Source: JACCVL01 sp038232655 (lineage in GTDB: Bacteria; Actinomycetota; Actinomycetes; Propionibacteriales; Nocardioidaceae). Taken from it: a stretch of 64,000 bases of DNA. The stretch is taken from assembly GCA_038232655.1 (NCBI GenBank), contig JBBSNM010000002.1:5286-69285 (forward strand). Reading direction: 5' to 3'. The position numbers and the translations under genes are program-made. The notes under the pieces are model-generated. The model did not search any database, was not told the DNA's origin, and was given only the letters and a program-made list of their open reading frames with translations. Below, one piece after another: positions 8,333 to 17,054 of the stretch. Position 1 is the stretch's first letter. Each line of letters starts with the position of its first letter.

Positions 8333-9271
8333 TCAGATGCCGAGGCCGTGCTCGGCGAAGGCCAGCCGCGGGTCGATCGGCTCGCCTCCGCCGGGTCGCA
8401 CCTCGAGGTGCAGGTGCGGACCGGTGGAGTTGCCGGTGGTGCCGACCGCGCCGATCGCCTGGCCCGGCTCGACGGTGTCACCGACTCCGACCCGAATGCT
8501 GCTCTGGTGCGCGTACCAGAGCTCGGTCCCGTCGCTGAGGCGAACGACGGTCAGCTTGCCGGCCCAGCCGGTGGCCCGGTCGTAGCCCGCCCGGGTCACG
8601 ACCCCGGCGCTCATCGCCACCAGCGGGGTGCCTTCGGCGGCGGCGAAGTCCTGCCCGCTGTGGGTGGAGGCCCACAGCCGACCGCTTTCGCCGAACCCGG
8701 CGCTGAGCCGGTAGCCGGCCAGCGGCAGCACCCACTGGTCGGTGCCCAGCTCGAGCGCCTCGTCCTGCGCGGCCTGGGCCAGTGCCTGCAGGGCCACCAT
8801 CCGCTGCCTGGCCTGCAGATCTGCCTGCTTCTTCAGGTCGTCGCTGTCGACGTCTCGACTGACCCGCACGAGCTTCCCGCCGCGACCCTCGACGACATGG
8901 GTCTTGCGGGTGAGCCGGTCCACCCGCGGCGTGCCGGTGACGGCGTCGACGTCGCCCGCGCCGTCGCGGTTGCCACCACCCCCGCCGGTGCGGTCGGGGT
9001 CCTGCGTGACCGACAGCGACCGCAGCGAGCCGTCGCGATCCGGCGGCGGGGCCTCGGGAGTGGCGCTCGCACCCGGTGCCCCCGGTGAGCTGTAGGCGAT
9101 GGCTGCGACGCCACCGACCAGAAGCGCTAGCGCACTCACGGCCACGAGCAGCCGGCGCCGCGCCGGCGCCGGACGCCGAGCCGCAGCAGGCGTCGAGCCC
9201 GCGGCCACAGCCGTTGGTGACTCCGCAGGCGGCCCGCCCGACGGGCGTTGCGGAGCCGAGGTGGCGGGCAC
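8333..9271 (-). CDS. M23 (LytM) family peptidase, membrane-anchored
   Basis: 312 residues from the GTG at 9271. A Pro/Ala-rich cytoplasmic tail (1-40) precedes one membrane helix (RRLLVAVSALALLVGGVAAI), a low-complexity linker, a stretch with coiled-coil potential (DDLKKQADLQARQRMVALQA) and a C-terminal LytM domain. Zinc ligands are visible in HSGQDFAAAEGTP and in the HLHLEVRPGG motif. All catalytic histidines are present, so it could be an active peptidoglycan endopeptidase rather than an activator. It acts outside the membrane on stem-peptide cross-links. Convergent with pcrA (one base between stops) and divergent from the mutase subunit gene. Confidence 0.9.
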   Translation of the reverse strand: MPATSAPQRPSGGPPAESPTAVAAGSTPAAARRPAPARRRLLVAVSALALLVGGVAAIAYSSPGAPGASATPEAPPPDRDGSLRSLSVTQDPDRTGGGGGNRDGAGDVDAVTGTPRVDRLTRKTHVVEGRGGKLVRVSRDVDSDDLKKQADLQARQRMVALQALAQAAQDEALELGTDQWVLPLAGYRLSAGFGESGRLWASTHSGQDFAAAEGTPLVAMSAGVVTRAGYDRATGWAGKLTVVRLSDGTELWYAHQSSIRVGVGDTVEPGQAIGAVGTTGNSTGPHLHLEVRPGGGEPIDPRLAFAEHGLGI

Positions 9272-9464
9272 GGTGGGTCGACCCTTCGAGGGGGAGCGGC
9301 GACACTAACCCGCTCGACGATACCGGCGCTCTGGCCGCAGGTGAAACGATCGCCGCAGATGCTGCCCGTCCGGTGGGCTACTCTGCGGCTGTCCGCCCCG
9401 ATCTGTCCGGCTCGCTAGCCCGGCAGCAGTCGTCGCGGAGCCGCACTCGTCGAGGAGGAGCCGG

Positions 9465-9872
9465 ATGCCTGGTCGGCCCAAGCGCATCGTGGTGGCAAAG
9501 CCCGGGCTCGACGGGCACGACCGGGGCGCCAAGGTGGTCGCGCGCGCGCTACGTGACGCCGGCAACGAGATCATCTACACCGGTCTGCACCAGACGCCCG
9601 AGCAGATCGTGCAGACCGCCATCCAGGAGGACGCGGACGCCATCGGGGTGTCGGTGCTCTCCGGGGCGCACATGACCCTGTTCCGCAAGATCTTGGACCT
9701 GCTGGCCGAGCGGGACGCCGCTGACATCGTCGTCTTCGGTGGCGGGATCATCCCCGACGACGACATCGGCCCGCTGCGCGAGGCCGGTGTGGCCACGGTG
9801 TTCACCCCCGGAGCGACCACTACCGAGATCGCCGCCTGGGTGGACGAGCACGTTCCCGACGCCAGCGCCTGA
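9465..9872 (+). CDS. mcmA2: Methylmalonyl-CoA mutase small, B12-binding subunit
   Basis: 135 residues forming one complete cobalamin-binding Rossmann domain. The motif LDGHDRG (D-x-H-x-x-G) supplies the lower-axial His, followed by SVLSGAHM and the FGGGIIP loop. It is homologous to the C-terminal domain of methylmalonyl-CoA mutase (residues RIVVAKPGLDGHDRGAKVVA). The catalytic TIM-barrel half lies at 58012-59601, so the mutase is a two-polypeptide enzyme. A strong ribosome site (GAGGAGGAG) precedes the ATG. Placement before sucCD is sensible because the product, succinyl-CoA, is the substrate of SucCD. Another mutase large subunit (for example isobutyryl-CoA mutase) cannot be excluded as partner. 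Confidence 0.9.
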   Translation: MPGRPKRIVVAKPGLDGHDRGAKVVARALRDAGNEIIYTGLHQTPEQIVQTAIQEDADAIGVSVLSGAHMTLFRKILDLLAERDAADIVVFGGGIIPDDDIGPLREAGVATVFTPGATTTEIAAWVDEHVPDASA

Positions 9873-10039
9873 GCCTCGTACCCCAGCCTCCTACCCCAGG
9901 GGTGGATCGCCGCAGCGGCAGCCATGCACCCGCCCCGGCTGCATCGCCCCCGCTGGCCGGGCTAGAGTCCCAGGCGCCCAGCGGATGAGGGCCGCCAACG
10001 CCGCCATCCGCCACGATCGCGAACCGAGGACGGCCCGCC

Positions 10040-11203
10040 GTGGATCTGATGGAGTACCAGGCCAAGCAGCTGTTCGCCAAGCACGGCGTGGCGGGAGCGA
10101 CCGGCGTCGTCGCCACGACACCGGACGAGGCTCGGGCCGGCGCAGGGCAGATAGGCGGCAAGGTTGTCGTCAAGGCACAGGTCAAGGCCGGCGGGCGCGG
10201 CAAGGCCGGTGGCGTCAAGCTCGCCGATGGGCCCGACGAGGCGGCCGCGCGCGCTCAGGACATCCTCGGCATGCAGATCAAGGGCCTGACCGTGCACCGG
10301 GTCCTGATCGCCCCCACCGCTGACATCGCCGACGAGTACTACTTCTCGTTCCTGGTGGACCGTGCACACCGCAACTACCTGTGCATCGCCAGCGTCGAGG
10401 GCGGCGTCGAGATCGAGGAGGTCGCGCACACCAACCCCGAGGCCGTCGCCAAGGTGTCGATCGACCCCGGTGCCGGTGTCGATGAGGCCAAGGCAGCCGA
10501 GATCGTTACCACGGCGGGGTTCCCCGCCGAGGTCACCGACGCGGCGGTCGCGATGGTGCAGCGGCTGTGGGAGGTCTTCATTGACGAGGACGCGAGCCTG
10601 GTGGAGGTCAACCCGCTGGCCCGGTTGACCGACGACAGCCTGGAAGCCCTCGACGGCAAGGTCACCCTCGACGCCAACGCCGACTTCCGGCACCCCGAGC
10701 ACGCAGACTTCGAGGACCAGGCTGCCGCCGACCCGCTGGAGGCCAAGGCCCGGGAGAAGGGCCTCAACTACGTCAAGCTGGACGGCTCGGTCGGCATCAT
10801 CGGCAACGGCGCCGGCCTGGTGATGTCGACGCTGGACGTGGTGTCGTACGCCGGCCACGAGTTCGGCGGGCAGGAGCCGGCCAACTTCCTCGACATCGGC
10901 GGTGGTGCCAGCGCCCAGGTGATGGCCGACGGGCTCGACATCGTGCTGGGGGACGACCAGGTCAAGAGCGTCTTCGTCAACGTCTTCGGGGGGATCACCG
11001 CCTGCGACGCAGTCGCCGACGGCATCGTCAGCGCGCTCGACATCCTGGGCGACGCGGCGACCAAGCCGCTCGTCGTACGCCTCGACGGCAACAACGTCGA
11101 GGAAGGCCGGGCCATCCTGGCCGAGGCCGCCCATCCGCTGGTGACCATGGTCGACACCATGGACGGTGCCGCGCGCCGTGCCGCCGAGCTGGCCGCCGGC
11201 TGA
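10040..11203 (+). CDS. sucC: Succinate-CoA ligase [ADP-forming], beta subunit
   Basis: 387 residues from the GTG at 10040 (MDLMEYQAKQLFAKHGVAGA). The ATP-grasp domain (1-240) shows the GKVVVKAQVKAGGRGKAGGV nucleotide loop. The C-terminal CoA-ligase domain carries GAGLVMSTLDVVSYAGHEFG and VFVNVFGGITACDAVADGIV. Together with SucD it interconverts succinyl-CoA and succinate with formation of ATP/GTP in the TCA cycle. Thirty bases separate it from sucD. A TAGAGT element at 9962-9967 could be its -10 box. Confidence 0.97.
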   Translation: MDLMEYQAKQLFAKHGVAGATGVVATTPDEARAGAGQIGGKVVVKAQVKAGGRGKAGGVKLADGPDEAAARAQDILGMQIKGLTVHRVLIAPTADIADEYYFSFLVDRAHRNYLCIASVEGGVEIEEVAHTNPEAVAKVSIDPGAGVDEAKAAEIVTTAGFPAEVTDAAVAMVQRLWEVFIDEDASLVEVNPLARLTDDSLEALDGKVTLDANADFRHPEHADFEDQAAADPLEAKAREKGLNYVKLDGSVGIIGNGAGLVMSTLDVVSYAGHEFGGQEPANFLDIGGGASAQVMADGLDIVLGDDQVKSVFVNVFGGITACDAVADGIVSALDILGDAATKPLVVRLDGNNVEEGRAILAEAAHPLVTMVDTMDGAARRAAELAAG

Positions 11204-11233
11204 GACCGACCACGAGCACAGGAAGCAGCAGAC

Positions 11234-12121
11234 ATGTCGATCTTCTTGACCGCAGGCTCCAGGGTCATCGTCCAGGGCATGACCGGCTCGGAGGGGCAGA
11301 AGCACACCCGCCGGATGCTCGCGTCCGGCACCACCATCGTCGGCGGGGTGAACGCCCGCAAGGCAGGCACCACCGTCGACTTCGACGGCTCCGAGCAGCC
11401 CGTCTTCGGCACGGTCAAGGAGGCCGTCGAGGCCACCGGAGCCGACGTGTCGGTCGTTTTCGTGCCGCCGGCATTCACCAAGGCCGCAGTGTTCGAAGCC
11501 ATCGACACCGGCGTCGGGCTCGTCGTCGTCATCACCGAGGGGATCCCGGTGCACGACACCGCGGCGTTCTTCGCCGCTGCCCAGGCTGCGGGTACGACCC
11601 GCATCGTCGGCCCGAACTGCCCCGGTGTCATCACCCCTGGCGAGTCCAACGCCGGGATCATCCCGGCCGACATCGCCGGCAAGGGCCGCATCGGGCTGGT
11701 CAGCAAGTCGGGCACGCTGACCTACCAGCTGATGTACGAGCTGCGCGACATCGGCTTCACCACCGCGGTGGGTATCGGCGGCGACCCGATCATCGGTACC
11801 ACCCACATCGACTGCCTGCGGGCCTTCGAGGACGATCCGGAGACCGATGCGGTGATCATGGTCGGTGAGATCGGCGGCGACGCCGAGGAGCGCGCCGCCG
11901 AGTTCATCACCGCCAACGTCACCAAGCCGGTGGTCGGCTACGTCGCCGGCTTCACCGCGCCGGAGGGCAAGACGATGGGCCACGCCGGCGCGATCGTGTC
12001 CGGTTCCTCCGGCACCGCCGAGGCCAAGAAGACCGCGCTGGAGGCGGCCGGCGTCAAGGTCGGGAAGACGCCGAGCGAGACCGCTCAGCTGATGCGGTCG
12101 GTCATCGAGTCGATGGGCTGA
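11234..12121 (+). CDS. sucD: Succinate-CoA ligase, alpha subunit
   Basis: 295 residues. The CoA-binding Rossmann domain starts SIFLTAGSRVIVQGMTGSEG. The ligase domain has the phosphohistidine loop GHAGAIVSGSSGTAEAKK (His near residue 250) and the preceding GPNCPGVITPGES motif. The ribosome site AGGAAG precedes the ATG. Catalytic partner of SucC. The two genes form the standard sucCD operon upstream of a DUF6350 membrane protein and purN. Confidence 0.97.
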   Translation: MSIFLTAGSRVIVQGMTGSEGQKHTRRMLASGTTIVGGVNARKAGTTVDFDGSEQPVFGTVKEAVEATGADVSVVFVPPAFTKAAVFEAIDTGVGLVVVITEGIPVHDTAAFFAAAQAAGTTRIVGPNCPGVITPGESNAGIIPADIAGKGRIGLVSKSGTLTYQLMYELRDIGFTTAVGIGGDPIIGTTHIDCLRAFEDDPETDAVIMVGEIGGDAEERAAEFITANVTKPVVGYVAGFTAPEGKTMGHAGAIVSGSSGTAEAKKTALEAAGVKVGKTPSETAQLMRSVIESMG

Positions 12122-12241
12122 CCTGTCCACACCCGTCGACGGCGACCGGCCATCGTGTCCATGACTGGTCTACGCCCGACCCGGGGACACGCGTCGATGC
12201 GTCGGCGCGTCAGCGCGGACGAGCAGCCGCGGTGACCGACG

Positions 12242-13531
12242 ATGAACCTGATGCCTGTTGTCCACGCACCGAAGCGACCCGCACCGGCTTCAACACAGGC
12301 GGCGCCGACTCGGCCGCTGATGGTGTCCGCGTGCCTGCTGGCGGCCGCAGTCGCCGCTGCCGGTCTGACCGTCGCCGCCGGGCTGGCCGTCGCCGGCTGG
12401 TTCGTCGGTGGCGCCGAGGACGTGAGCGGCCAGGTCGTGCGCACCGGCGCGCTGATCTGGCTGGGTGCACACGGTGGCTCGCTGTCGGTGGCGTCGGCGA
12501 CCCTGTCGCTCGTGCCGCTGCTGGCTCCGCTGCTGATCGGGCTGGCGTTGCTGCGCGGCTGTCGGTGGGCCGTGAGGTCGTCGGCGGCGGGCCCGGTCTT
12601 GCTGCCGCCCGGTCTGGCGGCCGGTGGTGCGGCAGCTGCCGGCGCCGCCTGCTACGGGGCCGTGGTGGCCCTCGTCGGCTGGGGCGTCCATCTCTCGGCG
12701 GTGCCGGGTGCGGCCGACGGCAACGTGCTGCGCGGCGTCGGGATCAGTGTCGTGGGAGCGGCCCTCACGCTGGTCATCGGGCTCGGTGTCGCTGACGGCA
12801 GCTGGACCGCGGTCGCCACTCGCCGTCCGTCGGTGGGTGCCTGCGTTCGTGGCGCCCGCGCCGGCGTGCTGGGCATGCTCGCGCTGTCGGCGCTGGTGGT
12901 GGTCGGAGCGCTGGTGCTGCATGCCAACCGGGTGTTGGAGATCGGCGCCGACCTCGAGCCCGGCACCTCCGGCGGTCTCGGCCTGGCGGTGCTCTGCGTG
13001 GCGACCCTGCCCAACGCGCTGCTGTGGGCGGCCGCCTACCTGGTCGGCCCCGGCTTCGCCGTCGGCTCCGCAACCGTGGTCGCACCCGATGGGGTCATGC
13101 TCGGTGCGCTGCCGGCCTACCCCCTGCTCGGCGCCCTACCCGAGCCCGGTCCACCCCCCGGCTGGGTGCCGGTGCTGACGGTGGCACCGGTCCTGGCCGG
13201 GATGCTGGCCGGCATCGTGGCCGCCCGCGGGCTGAGCGGTGTCGGCTGGTGGCGGCAGGCGGTGGTCGGTGCCGTGGCGGGCCTCGGCGCCGGGCTGGTT
13301 CTTGCGGTGCTGATGGTGGTCGCGGGCGGCAGCGTCGGACCCGGGCGCATGCAGCAGACCGGCCCGCTGCCGGCTTCCCTCGCGGTCGCCGTGGCGACGC
13401 TGACGGTGACGGCCGCGGCGGGCGCTGTCGCCGATGGCGCCTTGGCCGGCTGGCGTCCCGGTTGGCTGCACCGGCCCGGCTGGCTGCGGCCAGCCGGCCG
13501 GCTGCCCGGCTGGCTGCACCGCTCGCGCTGA
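12242..13531 (+). CDS. DUF6350 family multi-pass membrane protein
   Basis: 429 residues, nearly all hydrophobic, with about ten predicted membrane helices (for example VSACLLAAAVAAAGLTVAAG and ALIWLGAHGG followed by LVPLLAPLLIGLALLRG). The ALIWLGAHGGSLSV-like motif and the position between sucD and purN identify the actinobacterial DUF6350 family. The biochemical function is unknown to me. The last ~30 residues are a Trp-Leu-Pro/Arg repeat (RPGWLHRPGWLRPAGRLPGW), probably a poorly constrained cytoplasmic tail. The preceding 120-base gap contains no clear promoter. Confidence 0.85.
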   Translation: MNLMPVVHAPKRPAPASTQAAPTRPLMVSACLLAAAVAAAGLTVAAGLAVAGWFVGGAEDVSGQVVRTGALIWLGAHGGSLSVASATLSLVPLLAPLLIGLALLRGCRWAVRSSAAGPVLLPPGLAAGGAAAAGAACYGAVVALVGWGVHLSAVPGAADGNVLRGVGISVVGAALTLVIGLGVADGSWTAVATRRPSVGACVRGARAGVLGMLALSALVVVGALVLHANRVLEIGADLEPGTSGGLGLAVLCVATLPNALLWAAAYLVGPGFAVGSATVVAPDGVMLGALPAYPLLGALPEPGPPPGWVPVLTVAPVLAGMLAGIVAARGLSGVGWWRQAVVGAVAGLGAGLVLAVLMVVAGGSVGPGRMQQTGPLPASLAVAVATLTVTAAAGAVADGALAGWRPGWLHRPGWLRPAGRLPGWLHRSR

Positions 13532-13538
13532 GCATCGC

Positions 13539-13544
13539 TAGGGT
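13539..13544 (+). promoter_or_regulatory. -10 box (TAGGGT) for leaderless purN
   Basis: TAGGGT ends eight bases before the GTG at 13553 and no ribosome site is present, the pattern of actinobacterial leaderless genes. It would drive purN-purH independently of the upstream membrane gene. Confidence 0.45.
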
Positions 13545-13552
13545 CGGCGTCC

Positions 13553-14188
13553 GTGCCCGACACCTTCGGACCGTATGTGCCCGGCCCGGCCCGGCTGGTG
13601 GTGCTCGTGTCCGGCTCGGGCACCAACCTGCAGGCGCTGCTGGACGCCGCTGACCGTCCGGCGTACGGCGCCCGCGTCGTCGCGGTCGGCGCCGACCGAC
13701 CCGGCACCGGTGGGGTCGAGCGAGCCGAGGCGGCCGGCCTGCCGACGTTCGTCTGCCGGATGGACGACCACCCCGACCGTGCCGCCTGGGACGCGGCCCT
13801 CACCGCTGCGGTGGTCGAATACCGCCCCGACCTGGTGGTTTCGGCCGGTTTCCTCAAGCTGGTCGGGCGGGCCTTCCTCGAGCGCTTCGGCGGCGTCTAC
13901 CTGAACACCCACAACGCGCTGCTGCCGTCGTTCCCGGGGATGCACGGACCGCGGGACGCCCTGGAGCACGGGGTGAAGGTCACCGGTGCCACCGTGTTCG
14001 TCGTCGACGCCGGTGTGGACACCGGTGCGATCGTTGCCCAGGTCGCGGTGCCGGTGCTTGACAGCGACGACGTGGACTCCCTCACCGAGCGGGTGAAGGT
14101 GGCCGAGCGGCACCAGCTCGTCGAGACCGTCGGCAAGATGGTCCGCGAGGGCTGGACCATCACAGACAGGAAGGTCTGCATCCCGTGA
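13553..14188 (+). CDS. purN: Phosphoribosylglycinamide formyltransferase
   Basis: 211 residues. The GAR-binding loop VSGSGTNLQALLDAA is near the N-terminus. The catalytic Asn-His pair is in YLNTHNALLPSFPGMHG and the essential Asp is in VDAGVDTGAIVAQ. It uses 10-formyl-THF to formylate GAR, the third step of purine synthesis. The GTG start is chosen for its -10 box at leaderless distance. The stop overlaps the purH start as GTGA (14185-14188). The NIHPSLLPSFPG motif usual in the family is changed to NTHNALLPSFPG, a variant common in actinobacteria. Confidence 0.95.
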   Translation: MPDTFGPYVPGPARLVVLVSGSGTNLQALLDAADRPAYGARVVAVGADRPGTGGVERAEAAGLPTFVCRMDDHPDRAAWDAALTAAVVEYRPDLVVSAGFLKLVGRAFLERFGGVYLNTHNALLPSFPGMHGPRDALEHGVKVTGATVFVVDAGVDTGAIVAQVAVPVLDSDDVDSLTERVKVAERHQLVETVGKMVREGWTITDRKVCIP

Positions 14189-15774
14189 GCGCTGTTGACG
14201 AGACTCGCGCCGACGTCGAAGGGCGGCTGTCCGTTCGCCGGGCGCTGCTGAGCGTCTACGACAAGACCGGGCTGGAGGAGCTCGCCGTTGGGCTGCACGA
14301 GGCCGGTGTCGCGATCGTGTCGACCGGGTCGACCGCCGCCCGGGTGGTCGCCGCCGGCGTACCCGTGACCCCGGTCGAGGAGCTCACCGGCTTTCCCGAG
14401 TGCCTGGACGGCAGGGTCAAGACGCTGCACCCGCGGGGGCACGCCGGGCTCCTCGCCGACCGCCGGCTCGACGCGCACCGAGCCCAACTCGACGAGCTCG
14501 GCATCGCCCCCTTCGACCTGCTGGTCAGCAACCTCTACCCGTTCACCGAGACGGTCGGCTCGGGTGCCACCGCCGACGAGTGCGTCGAACAGATCGACAT
14601 CGGCGGGCCGTCGATGGTCCGCGCGGCTGCCAAGAACCACCCCAGCGTGGCCGTGGTGGTCTCGCCGGCACGCTACGACGAGGTGCTGGCCGCCGTCGGC
14701 TCCGGGGGGTTCGACCTGGCGGCTCGCCAGCGACTCGCGGCCGAGGCCTTCGTGCACACCGCGACGTACGACGTCCAGGTGGCCTCCTGGATGGGCAACG
14801 TGCTGACCGACACCAGCGACGGCACCGGCTGGCCGGCCTGGATCGGTGCCACCTGGCAGCGGGCAGACGTGCTGCGCTACGGCGAGAACCCGCACCAGCG
14901 GGCAGCGCTGTACCGCTCGGGCGCGGGCTCGCGGCCGGGGCTGGCCCAGGCCGAGCAGCTGCACGGCAAGCAGATGTCGTTCAACAACTACGTGGACACC
15001 GAGGCTGCGCTGCGGGCGGCACACGACTTCGCGGCGCCGGCGGTGGCGATCATCAAGCACGCCAACCCGTGCGGCATCGCCGTCGGCGCGGACGTCGCCG
15101 AGGCGCACCGGCGGGCACATGCCTGCGACCCGGTCTCGGCCTTCGGCGGGGTGATCGCGGTCAACGGCGCGGTGTCGGTGGCCATGGCCGAGCAGGTGGC
15201 CGAGGTGTTCACCGAGGTCGTCGCCGCGCCCGCCTACGACGAGGGTGCGCTGGCGGTGCTCACCCGCAAGAAGAACGTGCGGGTGCTGCGGCTGCCGTCG
15301 TGGGGCCAAGCAGTGGAGGCTCGCAGCATCAGCGGCGGCATGCTGCTGCAGTCGGTCGACGCGGTGGACGAGGCCGGCGACCGGGCCGACGGCTGGCAGC
15401 TGGCGACGGGCGACCCGCTGGACGAGTCGGGGCTCGCCGACCTCGAGTTCGCCTGGCGGGCCTGCCGGGCGGTGCGGTCCAACGCGATCGTGCTGGCCGC
15501 CGGCGCGGCCACCGTCGGGGTGGGCATGGGTCAGGTCAACCGGGTGGACGCCGCCAGGCTCGCGGTGTCGCGGGCCGGCGACCGGGCCGGTGGGGCGATG
15601 GCGGCCTCGGACGCGTTCTTCCCCTTCGCCGACGGGCTGCAGGTGCTGCTCGACGCCGGCGTACGGGCGGTCGCCCAGCCCGGCGGCTCGGTGCGCGACG
15701 ACGAGGTCGGCGCCGCCGCGCGGGCCGCCGGGGTGACGATGTACCACACCGGGGTGCGCCACTTCGCCCACTGA
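14185..15774 (+). CDS. purH: Bifunctional AICAR formyltransferase/IMP cyclohydrolase
   Basis: 529 residues. The N-terminal MGS-like IMP cyclohydrolase domain (1-190) reads RRALLSVYDKTGLEELAVGL and DGRVKTLHPRGHAGLLADR. The C-terminal AICAR transformylase carries RYGENPHQRAALY, the catalytic Lys-His of IIKHANPCGIAV and the closing GVRHFAH. It makes IMP from AICAR and 10-formyl-THF, sharing the C1 pool with PurN, FolD and PurU. The start overlaps purN. Downstream lies C-rich simple sequence rather than a recognisable terminator. Confidence 0.97.
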   Translation: MSAVDETRADVEGRLSVRRALLSVYDKTGLEELAVGLHEAGVAIVSTGSTAARVVAAGVPVTPVEELTGFPECLDGRVKTLHPRGHAGLLADRRLDAHRAQLDELGIAPFDLLVSNLYPFTETVGSGATADECVEQIDIGGPSMVRAAAKNHPSVAVVVSPARYDEVLAAVGSGGFDLAARQRLAAEAFVHTATYDVQVASWMGNVLTDTSDGTGWPAWIGATWQRADVLRYGENPHQRAALYRSGAGSRPGLAQAEQLHGKQMSFNNYVDTEAALRAAHDFAAPAVAIIKHANPCGIAVGADVAEAHRRAHACDPVSAFGGVIAVNGAVSVAMAEQVAEVFTEVVAAPAYDEGALAVLTRKKNVRVLRLPSWGQAVEARSISGGMLLQSVDAVDEAGDRADGWQLATGDPLDESGLADLEFAWRACRAVRSNAIVLAAGAATVGVGMGQVNRVDAARLAVSRAGDRAGGAMAASDAFFPFADGLQVLLDAGVRAVAQPGGSVRDDEVGAAARAAGVTMYHTGVRHFAH

Positions 15775-15833
15775 CCGCCCCCGCACCCGCCCCCGCCCCC
15801 GCACCCCCACCCCCGCACCCCCCCCCCCCCCCC
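15775..15833. repeat. C-rich simple sequence ending in a 16-C homopolymer
   Basis: Directly after the purH stop the sequence is built of CCCCG/CCCCA units and ends in an uninterrupted run of 16 C at 15818-15833. It abuts the first copy of the dispersed palindrome and mirrors the G-rich tract beyond the second copy. Homopolymers of this length are error-prone, so the exact length is uncertain. Confidence 0.8.
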
Positions 15834-15891
15834 GAGTGTGGTCACCAACGACAGTTTCAGCCGCCTTGCACGGTCGTACGTGACCAGACTC
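15834..15891 (+). repeat. Dispersed imperfect palindrome, copy 1
   Basis: The left arm AGTGTGGTCACCAACGACA and the right arm GGTCGTACGTGACCAGACT pair imperfectly around a variable ~20-base centre containing a GCCGCC core. Copies at 16997-17054 (same orientation) and 57879-57934 (opposite orientation) share the outer GTGTGGTCA and TGACCAGACT blocks. Copies 1 and 2 flank the AbiEi/DUF559-like gene on both sides. Confidence 0.65.
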
Positions 15892-15936
15892 GGGCCGGGG
15901 CCGGGGCCGGGGCCGGGGCCGGGGCCGGGGTCGGGG
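15892..15936. repeat. GGGGCC hexanucleotide tandem repeat
   Basis: About seven units of GGGGCC in a row, ending in a GGGGTC variant, lie between palindrome copy 1 and the stop codon of the minus-strand gene. Four or more G-runs on one strand give G-quadruplex potential. Copy number may vary between strains or be misassembled. Confidence 0.8.
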
Positions 15937-16887
15937 TTACAGGCGCGGGTCGTGCAGCCGCCGCGCCAGGCGGGGGGCACCGCCAGCCGACCAGCAGGAC
16001 TCGTCGAGCGCACCGCCAAAGAGCCGGCTGCGTGCTGGATCATGAGCTCGCCCCAGAGCATCGTCGGCATCCCGCACGATGCTGGTGTGCTGGCGCAGCA
16101 CGCCGTGCACCGAGTACGAGTACGGTTGCCAGCCCGCGCGCTGGAACTTCCGGTCGCGACGCCGGTCGCGCTCGTACTGCGCCGCGTCGCGGTGGTAGGC
16201 GCCGTCGTACTCCGGGAGTCGCCGGGTGCCGCGGATCCATAAGTCGGCGCGGCCGATCGTCTGCCCGTGCTCGTCGGTCACCACATGCTGGGCGACGACG
16301 GGCACACCCGCGAGCACATGGGCCATGCGCAGCAACGTCTCGCCGGCCGACTCCGTGAGGGGCTCGGCGTAGGGCAGCACCCGTCGCAACGCCTTGGCGC
16401 CGCGCCGGCGAGTGGCCGCCAACGAAACGAGGTCCTCGGCCGCGCACGCCCCGAGGTGCAGAGCGGAGTCGACAAGCACCAGCAGATCCAGCCAGGCGAG
16501 GTGCCGCGCGCAGGCGAGCACCACCTCGGCGGTCGTCGTCATCGGCAGGCCGGCCAGATTGTCCCCCCGCGGCACCTCAGCAAGCCGGATGCCTCGCACC
16601 CCCGCCCGGCGTGGACGCCACTCGTGGTCGCTGACCGCGACGGTCACCGGCATCGCCGCCGCCCCGGGCGGCGTCCAGAGCCCCAGCAGGCGGGCAGCGG
16701 TGAGATGGGTAAAGGCCCCGGACCGCGGCAGCGTCTGCGCCCATGCCGTCAGCTGGTCCGCCGCGGTTAGGTCTGCGGTGGGCTGGTGGATGCCACGGGT
16801 GATGCACGACCAGCCCGCCAGCCGTACCCGACCGACGACCGGGCCGCGGGACGAGATGGTCGGCTTCGTGTAGGACGTCACGACCAC
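15937..16887 (-). CDS. AbiEi-like winged-helix/DUF559 (endonuclease-fold) protein
   Basis: About 316 residues if started at the GTG at 16887 (VVVTSYTKPTISSRGPVV); the GTG at 16881 is an alternative, and the open frame continues upstream in non-coding-looking sequence. The N-terminal part (ITRGIHQP, then GAFTHLTAARLLGLWTPP) matches the AbiEi-type antitoxin region. The C-terminal part (IGRADLWIRGTRRLPEYDGA, then YHRD and RKFQRAGW) matches DUF559/Vsr-like restriction-endonuclease folds with an E-Y-D-G acidic motif. No AbiEii toxin gene is adjacent, so it is an orphan. It lies between two related palindromes and between C-rich and G-rich tracts and interrupts the purH-folD neighbourhood, suggesting a mobile cassette. 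Nuclease activity is inferred. Confidence 0.6.
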   Translation of the reverse strand: MVVTSYTKPTISSRGPVVGRVRLAGWSCITRGIHQPTADLTAADQLTAWAQTLPRSGAFTHLTAARLLGLWTPPGAAAMPVTVAVSDHEWRPRRAGVRGIRLAEVPRGDNLAGLPMTTTAEVVLACARHLAWLDLLVLVDSALHLGACAAEDLVSLAATRRRGAKALRRVLPYAEPLTESAGETLLRMAHVLAGVPVVAQHVVTDEHGQTIGRADLWIRGTRRLPEYDGAYHRDAAQYERDRRRDRKFQRAGWQPYSYSVHGVLRQHTSIVRDADDALGRAHDPARSRLFGGALDESCWSAGGAPRLARRLHDPRL

Positions 16888-16996
16888 AAACTGGCCGGTG
16901 TCGCCTGCCGTTGGCGTCGGCAGGGGCACGGCGTGTGGATGGCGTCGGGTCGCCGCCCGCCGGTGGACAACCCCAGCCACCACTACCACAACCGTC

Positions 16997-17054
16997 GAGT
17001 GTGGTCAGCTACGACAGGTCTGGCGGCTCAAACATGTCGCAGCTGACCAGACTG
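16997..17054 (+). repeat. Dispersed imperfect palindrome, copy 2
   Basis: The left arm AGTGTGGTCAGCTACGACA pairs with the right arm TGTCGCAGCTGACCAGACT; 16 of 19 positions are complementary, around a centre with TCTGGCGGCT. It lies upstream of the AbiEi/DUF559-like gene in the same orientation as copy 1, so the pair also forms ~58-base direct repeats about 1.1 kb apart. Confidence 0.7.

Noticed and set aside
9962..12130. A 722-codon minus-strand open frame opposite sucCD
   Set aside because: It is antisense to two highly conserved enzymes and has no domain of its own.
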